Notes under the pieces: model-generated | Databases searched by the model: none | What the model saw: the letters and a program-made list of their open reading frames with translations, nothing else | Told to the model about the DNA's origin: nothing | Translations under genes and position numbers: made by a program | DNA from: Sphagnum compactum | Taxonomy: Eukaryota; Bryophyta; Sphagnopsida; Sphagnales | NCBI GenBank assembly: GCA_965153455.1 | Contig: OZ234498.1 | Coordinates: 14,818,001-14,882,000 of the forward strand | Direction: 5' to 3' | Length of the DNA stretch: 64,000 nt | Shown here: positions 11,180 through 20,328 of the stretch, piece after piece | Position numbering within the stretch: position 1 is the stretch's first letter | Layout of the letters: each line of letters begins with the position of its first letter

Positions 11180-11587
11180 AGGATGTTAAACTAGTTAAAT
11201 CATGTCAAAGTGTACACCAAGATTGATTTATGTGAAACATACAACTTAGTGCACATTCGAGAAGGCGATGAATGGAAGATGGTGTTTAGAATCCATTCCA
11301 ACCATTTTGAATATGTTATGATGCCATTTGGCCTTACCAATGCACTTGCTATTTTGCAACATCTGATGAATGATGTCTTTTGTGAATACTTGGATGATTT
11401 TGTGGTTTGCTTCATCGATGACATTTTCATTTTGTCGAAAAACATGGAAGACCATGAGTGCCATGTACATCTTGTTTTGGAGAAGCTTCAAGAAATTAGA
11501 CTTTATGCCAAATTGGAGAAATGTGAATTCCATCTGAATTTGAATTTGAAGTTCAAAGGAAGGATCAACTTTTTTCTAGGGAGTTGA
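11180..11587 (+). pseudogene. Ty3/gypsy reverse transcriptase remnant
   Basis: The frame gives the order of RT motifs: TKIDLCETYN, then FRIHSNHFEYVMMPFGLTNA, then a catalytic box reading CFIDDIFILS where YxDD is usual, then LEKLQEIRLYAKLEKCEFH. Tyr of YxDD is replaced by Ile in the reading seen here, and the domain is cut off from neighbouring domains by stops, so it cannot be active. It sits in the expected position between the pre-RT segment and RNase H traces. Confidence 0.8.
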
Positions 11588-12299
11588 AGTTAATAATGCC
11601 TTTCAATCTTTGAATGTTTTTTCATGGTTGCCCCATTCTTGATTCATGTAGACCTTTTCAAACTTTTTATTTTGGAGATGGATGTTTTCGCCTTTATAGT
11701 ACATTGTGACATACTTTCACAACTTGGAGAAGACAATCTTTTTCATCCCATCAGTTTTCATTCTTGTAAGTTTTCTCTTGTGGAGATTAATTACATGATT
11801 CATTATAAATAACTTCTAAGCATTGTGGATGCCTTTGAAGAGTGGCATTATTTGCTTAAAGGAGTTCAACATGAAATCACTATGTATTTAGACCATAAAA
11901 ATTTATAGTATTTCATGACATCTCATGTTTTGAATCAATGCCAAGCTTGGTGAACATTTGTCCTTGTCCCGATTTTAGTTTGTCATCACATATCACCCTA
12001 AGCGCTAGTAAAGGAAACTTGATGCATTGTTCCATCATTTATACTTCGCACTAAGGAGGGAGATGTAGCCCACCAGCGATAATGTGATGTCATTTTCAAG
12101 CTTGAACATCGTTGACTTTAAGCATTATCAATAATTCTTGACGACACAACCTTTTTTTGTCAAATTTGTGAAGATTTGAAAAAGGACCTGCTTGCTATTG
12201 GCATTCAAAGCCAATTAAGGAATCATCATTAAATTAAATTTTTTTTTAGTGATCATCCCAAGTTCGAATTTTAAGGTCTACTATATTGTGATGGTCTTT

Positions 12300-12850
12300 T
12301 GTATGTTTTCGATGGCCCTGTGCAATTTCAAGTTTTCCAAGTTAAGCAGATGTTTTGGTTGTAAACCATTTTGGATTTAACAAAACCATGGAGTTAGTGT
12401 TTCAAGGTTATCGATGGTCACAACTTTGGAAGTACATGAAAAAATTTGTTGGATTTTATGATGTTTATGTTCGAGCAAATAATCTTCGTCATCGCCTTCA
12501 TGGTTTTTTTCAACCATTGCCAATCCTTACATCCTCGTGGTCTTCAATTTCCATGGACTTCATCATAGATTTTCCACCTTCTAATTCTTATGATTCCATC
12601 TTGGTGGTGTTGGACCATTTAAAAGAAAATGATTCATTTCATTCCTTGTGCCAAAACAATAATTAGCGAATCAACAACCAAGTTATTTTTTGATCATGTT
12701 TTTCATGGTCTTCCCAAGAATATCATTCTTGATCATGGACCTCAGTTTGCATTTAAGTTCTAGAAACGATTATTTAAGCTTTTAAGTGTGAAGGTGAAGT
12801 TGTCATAAGCTTTCCACCCCCAAACGGATGGTCAAACAAAATGGGTTAAT
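12300..12850 (+). pseudogene. Ty3/gypsy integrase remnant
   Basis: The frame from 12355 reads a degraded zinc-binding and core region (GYRWSQLWKYMKKFV, later SMDFIIDFPPSNSYDSILVV with the first catalytic Asp). After a frameshift come ILDHGPQF and FHPQTDGQT words near 12730-12840. These are the usual Ty3/gypsy integrase landmarks in order. Stops and shifts separate them. Confidence 0.7.
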
Positions 12851-13470
12851 CAAGTCTAGAATAGAATCTACGATGCACAACCACTTATCATCAAAATAAT
12901 TTGTTAGAACTTTTGGCCATGACAGAGTTTACCTACAACAACACAATGCATTCATCAACCCAACAAACACCTTTTTTTGTAAATCATGGTTTGCACCCCA
13001 AGTTTGACATCTGAGGTGTGAACAAGGTCATGAATCTAATGTCGAAGATCAAATCATGTGGTTAATTAATGAATGTTCGAATTCAACCTATAGCTAATTT
13101 TGAAGAAATGCAAAAGTGATGTAAGGAAAATGTTGATGAACATTGAAAGGAATAACCCAATTTCAAGGATCGGGTTTGGCTTTGATGACAACATATAAAA
13201 ATAATAAGGCCGTTAAAGAAGTTGGATCATTAGAAGCTAGGTCCATTCTTCATTACGAAACAAATCGATGTCGTGGCTTTCCAACTCAAGCTTCTAAGTT
13301 GTATGAAAATCCAATATCTTGTTCATTAGCATGGGTATGATGTGAACAAACACATTTGGAAACCAATCAAAAACCAATCAAACACCATGGAGAAGGTTCA
13401 CAAGTTTCATCAATGATATTCAAACACATTTAAGTCCGTTCCTTGTGGAACTTGTTACTAAAAGGGGAGG

Positions 13471-14131
13471 TGATGTCATGGATGTTAACACCAGGGAATT
13501 CATTCATATAAATGTTTATCCATAACTTATAATTAACTTGTATATAATTTCTAATTTAATTTCAATTCATTCTTAATTAGTTCTTAATTAGCTTTTGATT
13601 AGTTTGTGGTTAATTTTTAGTTCATTGGTAGTGATCCTTTAGTTCATTTTCAGTTCACTTTTAATTAACTTTTAGTTAAGTCTCAATTAAATCTTAGTTC
13701 ATTTTTAGTTAAATCATAGTTAAATTTCAGTTCATTTTTAGTTCACTCGTAATTAATTTATAGTTCATTATTAGTTCCGACATGGTTGCACATGGGTGCA
13801 CATGGGTGAACATGGGCCAAATGTAAGTTGAATTTTTTTTAAAAATAAAAATGTCCTTGAATTAAATGCCCAATGGTTATAAATAGAGGTAGAATCCCAC
13901 ATTACCTTTAGTCTGTTCAACACCAATTTTGGGTAGATTTTCTTATCACAACTTTGTTTTGTTTTTTTTTGTTCTTGTAATAAAATTTTGTTGGATTTTT
14001 GTTTCACACATTGTTGTGTTCTTGTTTTTTTTTTTTCTTGTTTTGTGATCGTGATTTAAAATTAAGCCTACCCTTGTTCTTGTCTTGATTTAAGAAATCT
14101 TGTAGACTTGGTTGTTTTTATGCCCGTTACA
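13471..14131 (+). repeat. 3' LTR of the decayed Ty3/gypsy element
   Basis: The LTR follows the polypurine tract AAAAGGGGAGG. The exact start is between 13471 (TGATGTCATGG) and about 13484 (TGTTAACACC). It contains a TATAAATA box near 13878 and T-rich downstream sequence. It probably ends at CCGTTACA around 14131. No partner LTR was seen, so the ends are estimated from TG and CA and from context. Confidence 0.5.
13545..13780. repeat. Degenerate TTAGTTCATTTT tandem array in LTR U3
   Basis: About 20 imperfect repeats of a 10-13 bp unit of the type TTAGTTCA(T/C)TTT or TTAATTAG follow one another. The array lies in the U3 part of the 3' LTR, upstream of the TATA-like box. Confidence 0.65.
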
Positions 14132-14820
14132 AAATTACCCAAAATCCTACAAAATCAATTTTTATGTATTTTCTACGACTCCTTATATTTTCACTTTGAT
14201 ACCATGTTTAAAATCAATGCTTTATTATTGTAAGGAACTTTCCACCCGTCCATAGAAAACACACATTGTGCTTCACCCTCGAGCTCCATGTAATGTCACA
14301 AAGAGACATATCTTTTCAAATAAAGATATAAAAAGTTGTCAATTAAACAGTTCATATATGTCTGTTCATATTTAACCGATCTACTTGAATATTTTTAATA
14401 AGGGCATCTTCGGCAGATGTGAATACACATTACGTTACTAGTGGATATGCATCTACCAAATATGTATAACAATAGAATTTACACCTTTCACAACTTCAAG
14501 ACATGGATCTATCCAAAGCCACCAATTATGCATCAACACTGCTTTGGACTAATGTTGGCTGGATATACTTATGGGTGTGGTTATCAACATGCATAATAGT
14601 TGAATACAAATGCATATTCAGATTTTGGCCATTTTCCCATATTTGGCATTGTAGGTAACCAACAAACCTAGGTCCTATGTCTATATTTATACATATGTAT
14701 ATCCACCTTAAGTGTGACATTCCGATATGCATATGTAGTTGTAACTTTTTGTGGGATCTTGAATATGAATGCCTATCCCATCCTGGCAAGTTATTATAGA
14801 GGCATGATTTTTTGTGCAGG
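14132..14820. other. Intergenic sequence without recognised features
   Basis: Nothing beyond short low-complexity frames is visible between the decayed LTR and the tRNA-like segment. Confidence 0.4.
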
Positions 14821-14829
14821 GTAATTAGG

Positions 14830-14910
14830 GAGGTGTTTGGGGTGTGATTGGGGCAAGCATCTCGCGTTGCAATGGAGTAAGGTTCAAATCCCCCACGAGA
14901 TGCTTTAGTT
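14830..14910 (+). repeat. tRNA-like SINE head candidate
   Basis: GGTTCAAATCC at 14881-14891 is a near-perfect Pol III B box. An A-box-like TGTGATTGGGG lies about 38 bases upstream, near 14843. A perfect 10-bp inverted repeat, AAGCATCTCG (14855-14864) and CGAGATGCTT (14896-14905), brackets the B box. The stem encloses too little sequence for a normal tRNA. This fits the tRNA-related head of a SINE or an armless tRNA-like relic. No 3' tail or duplication was identified. Confidence 0.4.
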
Positions 14911-15308
14911 TAGGAATATGTATGCTTTCATGTGAGTGGAAAAAAATTATAATCATTTAGATTTTGAAAATGCATAACCTTTGTAGGTACATATAGTTAA
15001 TTTGAATTTAAAAACCAACAAATTCATATCCATTGAAAGAACAAAATTGAACTTGAATGCATATTTGCCTTGACAAGTAAATTGTAGAAATTTTTCGATG
15101 CATATTTGTTTGATAATATATTTTTTCAAAATATACATTATCGATATCCTGGACTTAATGACCTTAAAATGTGGTATTGGACCAACACTGGTTGGGACTT
15201 TGGACCTTGCCATGATGAGTTTGTATGATCTGGGACGTTTCGATGAAATAGGTGTAATGATGAAGTAAGATTGGAAAAAGCATTTGGAACAATAAACTGG
15301 CCCCGCGC

Positions 15309-15640
15309 TCATGTCAGTTTCAAGGTTTTTAGATGACTCAGAACCAGCAGTACAAAATGGGCTGGAACTTTGTGTGCAAGAAGGTGCCAACTGTGGATGA
15401 CGATCAGCATCTCGTAGAAGAGATGTAAATGAGTCAGGAAGACGAGACACGCCACAGCACCAATGAATAAACAAAAACCTTTTTTGCTCACTTTTTTGGC
15501 TTTGGCTGGGGACAGAAGTAAATACAACAAGACAGCCATGTTCGGTGTGTGAGCAGCAAAAACAAACGTCGTCGTCGTAGCAGCAGTTGCGTGGCGCCCA
15601 GCCCAGCTCTACACATCCCCACTTTTGGCATGTTGTGAAC
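15309..15640 (-). other. GC-richer island with possible minus-strand first exon
   Basis: A higher-GC stretch with CGTCGTCGTC and GTGGCGCCCAGCCCAG stands out from its surroundings. On the minus strand an ATG at 15539 opens a 76-codon frame with a lysine-rich start (SPAKAKKVSKK) and a hydrophobic run (GFCLFIGAVACLVFLTHLHL) like a signal anchor. An overlapping frame (15474 down) gives SFTSLLRDADRHPQLAPSC, which also looks coding. I cannot link either to a family or to a next exon. Confidence 0.2.
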
Positions 15641-16408
15641 CCCCCCGGGTATTTATGATTGGCGCCACAACAATATTCACCCTATCCACCAGTATTGTGT
15701 GCCTTGCATATACACCAGGTCCCTTCTAGTAGGGTATTAGGCCTTTTGGCATCTGTACCGAGACATTCATCCCAAATGGAGATTATTAGCAAAGAAGCTG
15801 TGAAGAAGAGAATCAAAGGACCCTGAGGTTGTCATAGCTAATAACTATAAGGAAATTATTAAATACTTTAGTGACAAAAAATATGATGAAGTTTTTCTGT
15901 CTTGGTATTTGTTCTATTTTGACGGTAGCTATTTTAGCAATTAATGAAATCGGTTGCTCATTAGGGAATCAGACATATATATATAGACATGCACTCATAA
16001 CATCAAGGATAAGGAGCCAATTGTGGCATATTGTTGTTGGTACAAAGAACCTCGTTGCTTTTGCACACCTAAGTAGGCTATACTTCAATAATGTCTGGAG
16101 TTGCCAAGGCGAAAAAACAAAGTAGGGAAAGTTTTGGGATGTTGAACAATCACCAAATGAGTACAAGACAAGCAACACATGGCTTGAACTTGTAAAGAGG
16201 GTTTGTGAGATGGGGGAATACTGTTCTTTAGACACATTGCAAGTTGCAATCCTAGTCAGTGCAAATAACCGTGGAAAAAAAAAACAATAGGATGCAAGCT
16301 TTTCGCAAGGCCCTGGAATTTGGGGAAATTGGGCAAACTTCATATTGGATGTAATCCACCAATTCAATTCTACAAGCTCAATTTCTTCAGACCGGAGGTC
16401 CACTTAGT
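15641..16408. other. Intergenic sequence without recognised features
   Basis: Short frames on both strands (15871-16403) have no known motif. No element boundaries are visible. Confidence 0.35.
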
Positions 16409-16575
16409 AACAAACTCTTGACAAGCCGAAGCCCAAGCTCTGCAAACGTTGGTCCAGTTAATACTTAACAAAGTCTTGACAAGTCCAAGCTCCTCTAACA
16501 TTGATCCAGTTAATACTTAACAACGTCTTTACAAGTCCAATTTCTGGAATTCTCCGGTCCAGCTCCGGACAAAGT
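16409..16575. repeat. Three-unit tandem repeat, 52-58 bp
   Basis: Units start at 16409, 16467 and 16519 with AACAAACTCTTGACAAG, AACAAAGTCTTGACAAGTCC and AACAACGTCTTTACAAGTCC. The first two end in GATCCAGTTAATACTT or GGTCCAGTTAATACTT. The third is diverged in its right half. Confidence 0.7.
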
Positions 16576-16679
16576 CTTTTACTGAAACAAGGGTGGTCCC
16601 AGGCCTAAATATAGAACAATAAATGAAACCAACTTGGTAGGGGTAGAGTATGGATCCCCATACACCAGGTATGGATCAA

Positions 16680-16856
16680 TGTTAGGAGATTGCCAGGTTT
16701 GTAGGGTTAGAACTTAGAACCACCAGTTTTGGTCAGTAAAAACCAAAGTAAATTAGGATCTGATCATTGCAATTGGTTCTAGAACCAAAACCAGAATTAA
16801 TGACTTTCAATAACCAGACCCAGAACTGGATTGTTGGTTCCATTTCTGTGTGGAAC
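16680..16856. repeat. GGAACC/GGTTCC-rich repeat, left part (split by insertions)
   Basis: The words AGAACC, GGTTCTAGAACC, AACCAGACCCAGAACTGG and TTGGTTCC recur here. The same style resumes at 24594-24680 and again at 26396-26560, after the LTR element and the LINE. I infer one older repeat split by two later insertions. It also resembles the interiors of the hAT-like MITEs at 3-3.8 kb. Confidence 0.5.
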
Positions 16857-16861
16857 TGGTG

Positions 16862-17576
16862 TGACCGGTTATGGGGTGGCCGAACGGAAACCTGATTATG
16901 GTTATTGAGTTTGGAAATCTGATCTTTTTGCTTTAAGGGTTTAAGGAATTAAACCCGCCGGAAATCAGACTTAATGAAGGCGGCGATTTTATGATTTTGG
17001 GGACATGAATTTTGTAACGTTGCATGGGAAAGCTTGAGCTGGAAGCCAAGGAAAACGGTTGGAATTTTGGAGGGAAGTGTGGCATTTTGATGAGGAAGAT
17101 TGGCAGATTGAGGTAGCATTCTGAGTTGTTAGTTTTAGCGTTGTTCTCTCTGGTGTGCTAGCAGCTGCTTAGTTTGTTGCTGATTTTCTTCCGCTGCGCC
17201 AGTGTCTTGCTGAGTTGCTGTTAGTTCCTGAATGCAATTATCATGGAAGGCACGAGACGGTGTTTGGTTTGTTAATCTGTGGGATCCAAGCTGGTGCGCA
17301 TTGTAGATCGAGCATGAGACAGTCCTTGGATTGTTAATATGATTTAAGGCTCAGGGATCTGCACCCTAGGATCCGATTTGTTGATCTTTGTTTTGAGTAG
17401 ATCATTTCTGTTGAAGGATTAGGCATCGTGTGTCCATGTGTTTTGTAGTTTGTTAGAGTGGGGTGTGGTGCAGATCAGAAGATCAGGGAAGCTCAGACCC
17501 GGTTTGGGGATCTGTACGCTCACCATGGCTGGTTGTCTCTGTGTTTCTGCACATATCTCTCTCTAGAACTCTCTTT
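16862..17576 (+). repeat. 5' LTR
   Basis: This 715-bp LTR starts TGACCGGTTATGGGG and ends AACTCTCTTT. The left end is set by the TGGTG duplication and the right end by the adjacent primer-binding site. The right end is not the usual CA. Confidence 0.92.
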
Positions 17577-17594
17577 TGGTATCAGAGCTGGTTC
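17577..17594 (+). other. Primer-binding site (initiator tRNA-Met)
   Basis: TGGTATCAGAGCTGGTTC directly follows the LTR. The TGGTATCAGAGC core is the standard plant retrotransposon sequence complementary to the 3' end of initiator tRNA-Met. Confidence 0.92.
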
Positions 17595-17652
17595 CGTTTA
17601 TGTAGCTTCGGTAGAACCTGTGGATGTTTAGTTAGAATGATCATTGAGGGTC

Positions 17653-17982
17653 ATGTCTTCATCCAGTGCGGATGATGTTCCTGTAGAAGAAGTGACTCAG
17701 GAAATTCGCGAACAACAGCTTGTCAACAGATTCGATTTTCTTACTACTCAGAACGGACCACAGAGGGGGGCTGTGATTCTGCGTCTTTTGGGTTTTGGAG
17801 TAACGAGACTTGTAGGAATAGATCCAGATGAAGCTCGAGTTGGAGATATCGCAGTAGAGGTAGCTCATAGTGGTTTTTACACTCGTGCACAGGTTTGGTT
17901 GAAGGTGACAAATGGAACAAGGGGGTGGGCTTCGACCTCACAGTTGCAGACCCAATTTTACTACACCTCCTATCTTGCATAG
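17653..17982 (+). CDS. Upstream ORF of the LTR element, unknown product
   Basis: An ATG at 17653, 59 bases past the primer-binding site, opens 109 codons starting MSSSSADDVPVEEVTQEIRE and ending at TAG 17980. It lies upstream of and in the same frame number as gag but is separated from it by stops. It could be an N-terminal gag extension broken by mutation or a separate leader ORF. I recognise no domain. Confidence 0.4.
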   Translation: MSSSSADDVPVEEVTQEIREQQLVNRFDFLTTQNGPQRGAVILRLLGFGVTRLVGIDPDEARVGDIAVEVAHSGFYTRAQVWLKVTNGTRGWASTSQLQTQFYYTSYLA

Positions 17983-18055
17983 AGTGTCACCTTTCCCTGT
18001 TGAGAGATAGCGTAGTGTTCCGAGGGTTGGAGACATTTGGATTCCTAAGCTAGTC

Positions 18056-18319
18056 GTGTCGCCTGACCATTTTGTTAGATTATATATCCCTGGTGTGGAA
18101 GATTTGTTTCAGGAGGGAGATCGCATACTTAGGGTGGAGCATGGTGGATCGAGATCTCGCCTCATGAGCTGGAGGATGTGGCGCAACCAAGAGGGAGAAT
18201 GGCGATTCCAGCAAGAATCTACAGATGAGCATAATTTTTCCACCTTCGCTTCTAATGTTACACCTTTGAGGCCAGTGGCTGAAGGAGCTCAGTCTGACTT
18301 TACAGAGTGGTGCGGGTGA
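18056..18319 (+). CDS. Second leader-region open frame, unknown product
   Basis: The frame has no ATG at its left edge (it opens with GTG) and gives about 87 codons including DHFVRLYIPGVEDLFQEGDR and SWRMWRNQEGEWRFQQEST. It is in a different frame from the ORF before it and from gag after it. The mixed composition looks coding, so it may be part of one upstream protein with a frameshift near 17980-18056. There is no family assignment. Confidence 0.35.
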   Translation: MSPDHFVRLYIPGVEDLFQEGDRILRVEHGGSRSRLMSWRMWRNQEGEWRFQQESTDEHNFSTFASNVTPLRPVAEGAQSDFTEWCG

Positions 18320-18471
18320 TGTGTGTCTTTCTCAAAGTCGAACATGAACAGAAGCGGCTGAAAAGCTGATCAATTTTGTTGTTATTTGATTGTGGTTTGA
18401 GGGACCGTGGGTGGAGTGTATGCAATTGTGGTGTGCAGCTGAACGTTTACAAGATGACTAGTCCCTAGGGA

Positions 18472-20190
18472 ATGGACGAATTGTTCTGGGGACGGGAATG
18501 TGAAGATGTTAGCGATTGGGCAGAGAGACTTACCATGGCTGCGGAGGTGCGGGACCTCAACGCAGATAAGCTGTTCAAGATCGCGAAGTTGAACTTGAGG
18601 GGCAGAGCCAAAGAATGGTTCAGAAGGTTGCAACCAGCGCCAACTGATTGGGCTGAGTTGCGAAATCTGATTGTGCTGAAGTATGGAGGCATTGATGCTG
18701 ATGACATCCGAATGAAGCTAGATGCCATCAGGCAGGAGCCTAAGGAGAGGGTTCAGAAGTACTTTGAACGTCTCGATAAGTTGTTTCAGAGGGGCCAAAT
18801 ACAGGATGCAGAGCAACGCAGGCGGTTTTTGGCCAGATTAAGGCCTGAAATCCGTAAGTTGTGCGTTGTAAGGACGTTTGCAAACATCGAGGAGTTAGTG
18901 GGTGCTGCAATTGAGGTGGAAAGGGTGTTGGGCGAACTTGGTGAGACGCCATTTGAGTCTCTTAAAGAGGAGCAGGAAGAGGGGACCGCAGAAACTATAA
19001 TGGAGAAGCAGGTCACTGCGTTGAATGAAACACTTGTCAATTTCTTCAAGGGGGCTGTACGTAATCCAGAGGCACCATCTCCTTCCACGGTCATAGGAGG
19101 ATGCCAGATCTGCAAGGGAGGGGACCATTTGGCCACCACCTGTCCAAGGCTGAATGAAGCACGGCCGAAATGTGCAAAGTGCGGTATGCCTCATAGGACA
19201 GAAAATTGTGGAATCAAGTGTACCTACTGTTCAGGTCTGGGACATTCTGAAAACAGATGTTGGAAGAAGCCCAAAGATGGGAAATCACATTCTGGGGCAG
19301 CGAACTTCTTGGAGGTGTTGCTCAATGATGAAGCGGCGACTCTGCAACAACTTAACAAATTGTGTGGGGGGGAGAACCTTTTCTCTCACACGAGGGTACC
19401 TAGAAGGAGAGTACCTGTAGAAGTAGCAGCTAGGGGGGCTGATCCGACCCCTCAAACTGTGGGAGATGGGCTTGGAGCCGACCGAGATGCTGCAGTCAGG
19501 TCCAAGATCCTTTCACACTTCATAAAAGGCAAAATCTCTTTTTCACCTATGGAAACCATTCTGATGATTCCAGGAAAACTGGAACATCTAGAAAGCTTAG
19601 TGAAGCTGGCTAGGAGAAGGAGGGATTCGGAAGCCAATGAGAATCAGGTGTCGATGATGTCAGCAGTTCCAACACTGAGGAAGATCTGCATTAACAAGAC
19701 CCATAGAAGCAAAACTCTACATCTGCTTGTAGAGATCAACAACTATATTGTTGAGGGATTGGTGGACACAGGAGCCTCTATGTCCGTTATGGCAGCTACT
19801 GTCGTAAGGGAACTGGGAATGATGCACCTTGTCACTGGATCGGAGACTTACAAGACAGCTTCAGGAGTCGTCACGCAGGCTCTTGGCAGAATTGACGAAA
19901 TACTGGTAAAGGTTGGGGGAGTTCAGTGCACCATGACATTCATGGTGGTTGATACGGACAGCTACGATGTGTTACTTGGTCTAGATTTCCTCATAAAGAT
20001 TGGCGCCATTGTGGATGTGGAACGAGGTTTAATCCAGGTGAGGCATGGACCAGGTGCCAACGTGGAGGTATTACCTTTGACAATGGTGAATCTGTTGCAG
20101 AGGATCAATTCGGAGACCCTAATGCGGGAGTCTACGACTATCTGGCAGAGCGCATCCACCAGTGACGATCCTGACTGGGTGGCAGATTAG
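18472..20190 (+). CDS. Retrotransposon Gag-protease polyprotein part
   Basis: 572 codons from ATG 18472 to TAG 20188. Residues about 1-165 form a retrotransposon gag domain (LFKIAKLNLRGRAKEWFRRL, then KYFERLDKLFQRGQI). Three zinc knuckles follow: CQICKGGDHLATTC, CAKCGMPHRTENC (one residue shorter than standard) and CTYCSGLGHSENRC. An aspartic protease with the active-site motif VDTGAS and a later DVLLGLDFL flap-and-core region occupies roughly residues 415-530. These make the capsid and nucleocapsid and cut the polyprotein. The TAG closes the frame between protease and RT. Since RT continues in the same frame downstream, this is either a mutation or a natural boundary; a second in-frame TAA at 20293 favours decay. 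Confidence 0.9.
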   Translation: MDELFWGRECEDVSDWAERLTMAAEVRDLNADKLFKIAKLNLRGRAKEWFRRLQPAPTDWAELRNLIVLKYGGIDADDIRMKLDAIRQEPKERVQKYFERLDKLFQRGQIQDAEQRRRFLARLRPEIRKLCVVRTFANIEELVGAAIEVERVLGELGETPFESLKEEQEEGTAETIMEKQVTALNETLVNFFKGAVRNPEAPSPSTVIGGCQICKGGDHLATTCPRLNEARPKCAKCGMPHRTENCGIKCTYCSGLGHSENRCWKKPKDGKSHSGAANFLEVLLNDEAATLQQLNKLCGGENLFSHTRVPRRRVPVEVAARGADPTPQTVGDGLGADRDAAVRSKILSHFIKGKISFSPMETILMIPGKLEHLESLVKLARRRRDSEANENQVSMMSAVPTLRKICINKTHRSKTLHLLVEINNYIVEGLVDTGASMSVMAATVVRELGMMHLVTGSETYKTASGVVTQALGRIDEILVKVGGVQCTMTFMVVDTDSYDVLLGLDFLIKIGAIVDVERGLIQVRHGPGANVEVLPLTMVNLLQRINSETLMRESTTIWQSASTSDDPDWVAD

Positions 20191-20328
20191 GATCGCACAA
20201 TTGTGATCAAGGAAGATGCTGCGTCTACATCAGATTCTGATGCGGGTACTGATAGTAGCGAGCATGGTGATTCGGTGTCCAATCCAGTGAAGTAAGTTGA
20301 TTATGAGGATGAATTTGGAGAAGATGAA

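Larger units (their letters stand above)
10640..14131 (+). mobile_element. Heavily decayed Ty3/gypsy chromovirus-like retrotransposon
   Basis: Broken but ordered remnants of a Ty3/gypsy polyprotein run left to right: a pre-RT segment (10874 on, with [20 protein letters not shown]), reverse transcriptase (11180-11540), RNase H traces (11620-12000), integrase (12300-12850) and a C-terminal part to about 13440. An A/G polypurine tract at 13460-13470 and a 3' LTR follow. Many stops and frameshifts interrupt all frames. No 5' LTR is recognisable, so the element is truncated or too decayed. The HPQTDGQ-type integrase word and the pre-RT wording fit chromoviruses of the kind known from fungi and non-seed plants; that lineage call is inference. 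Confidence 0.75.
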
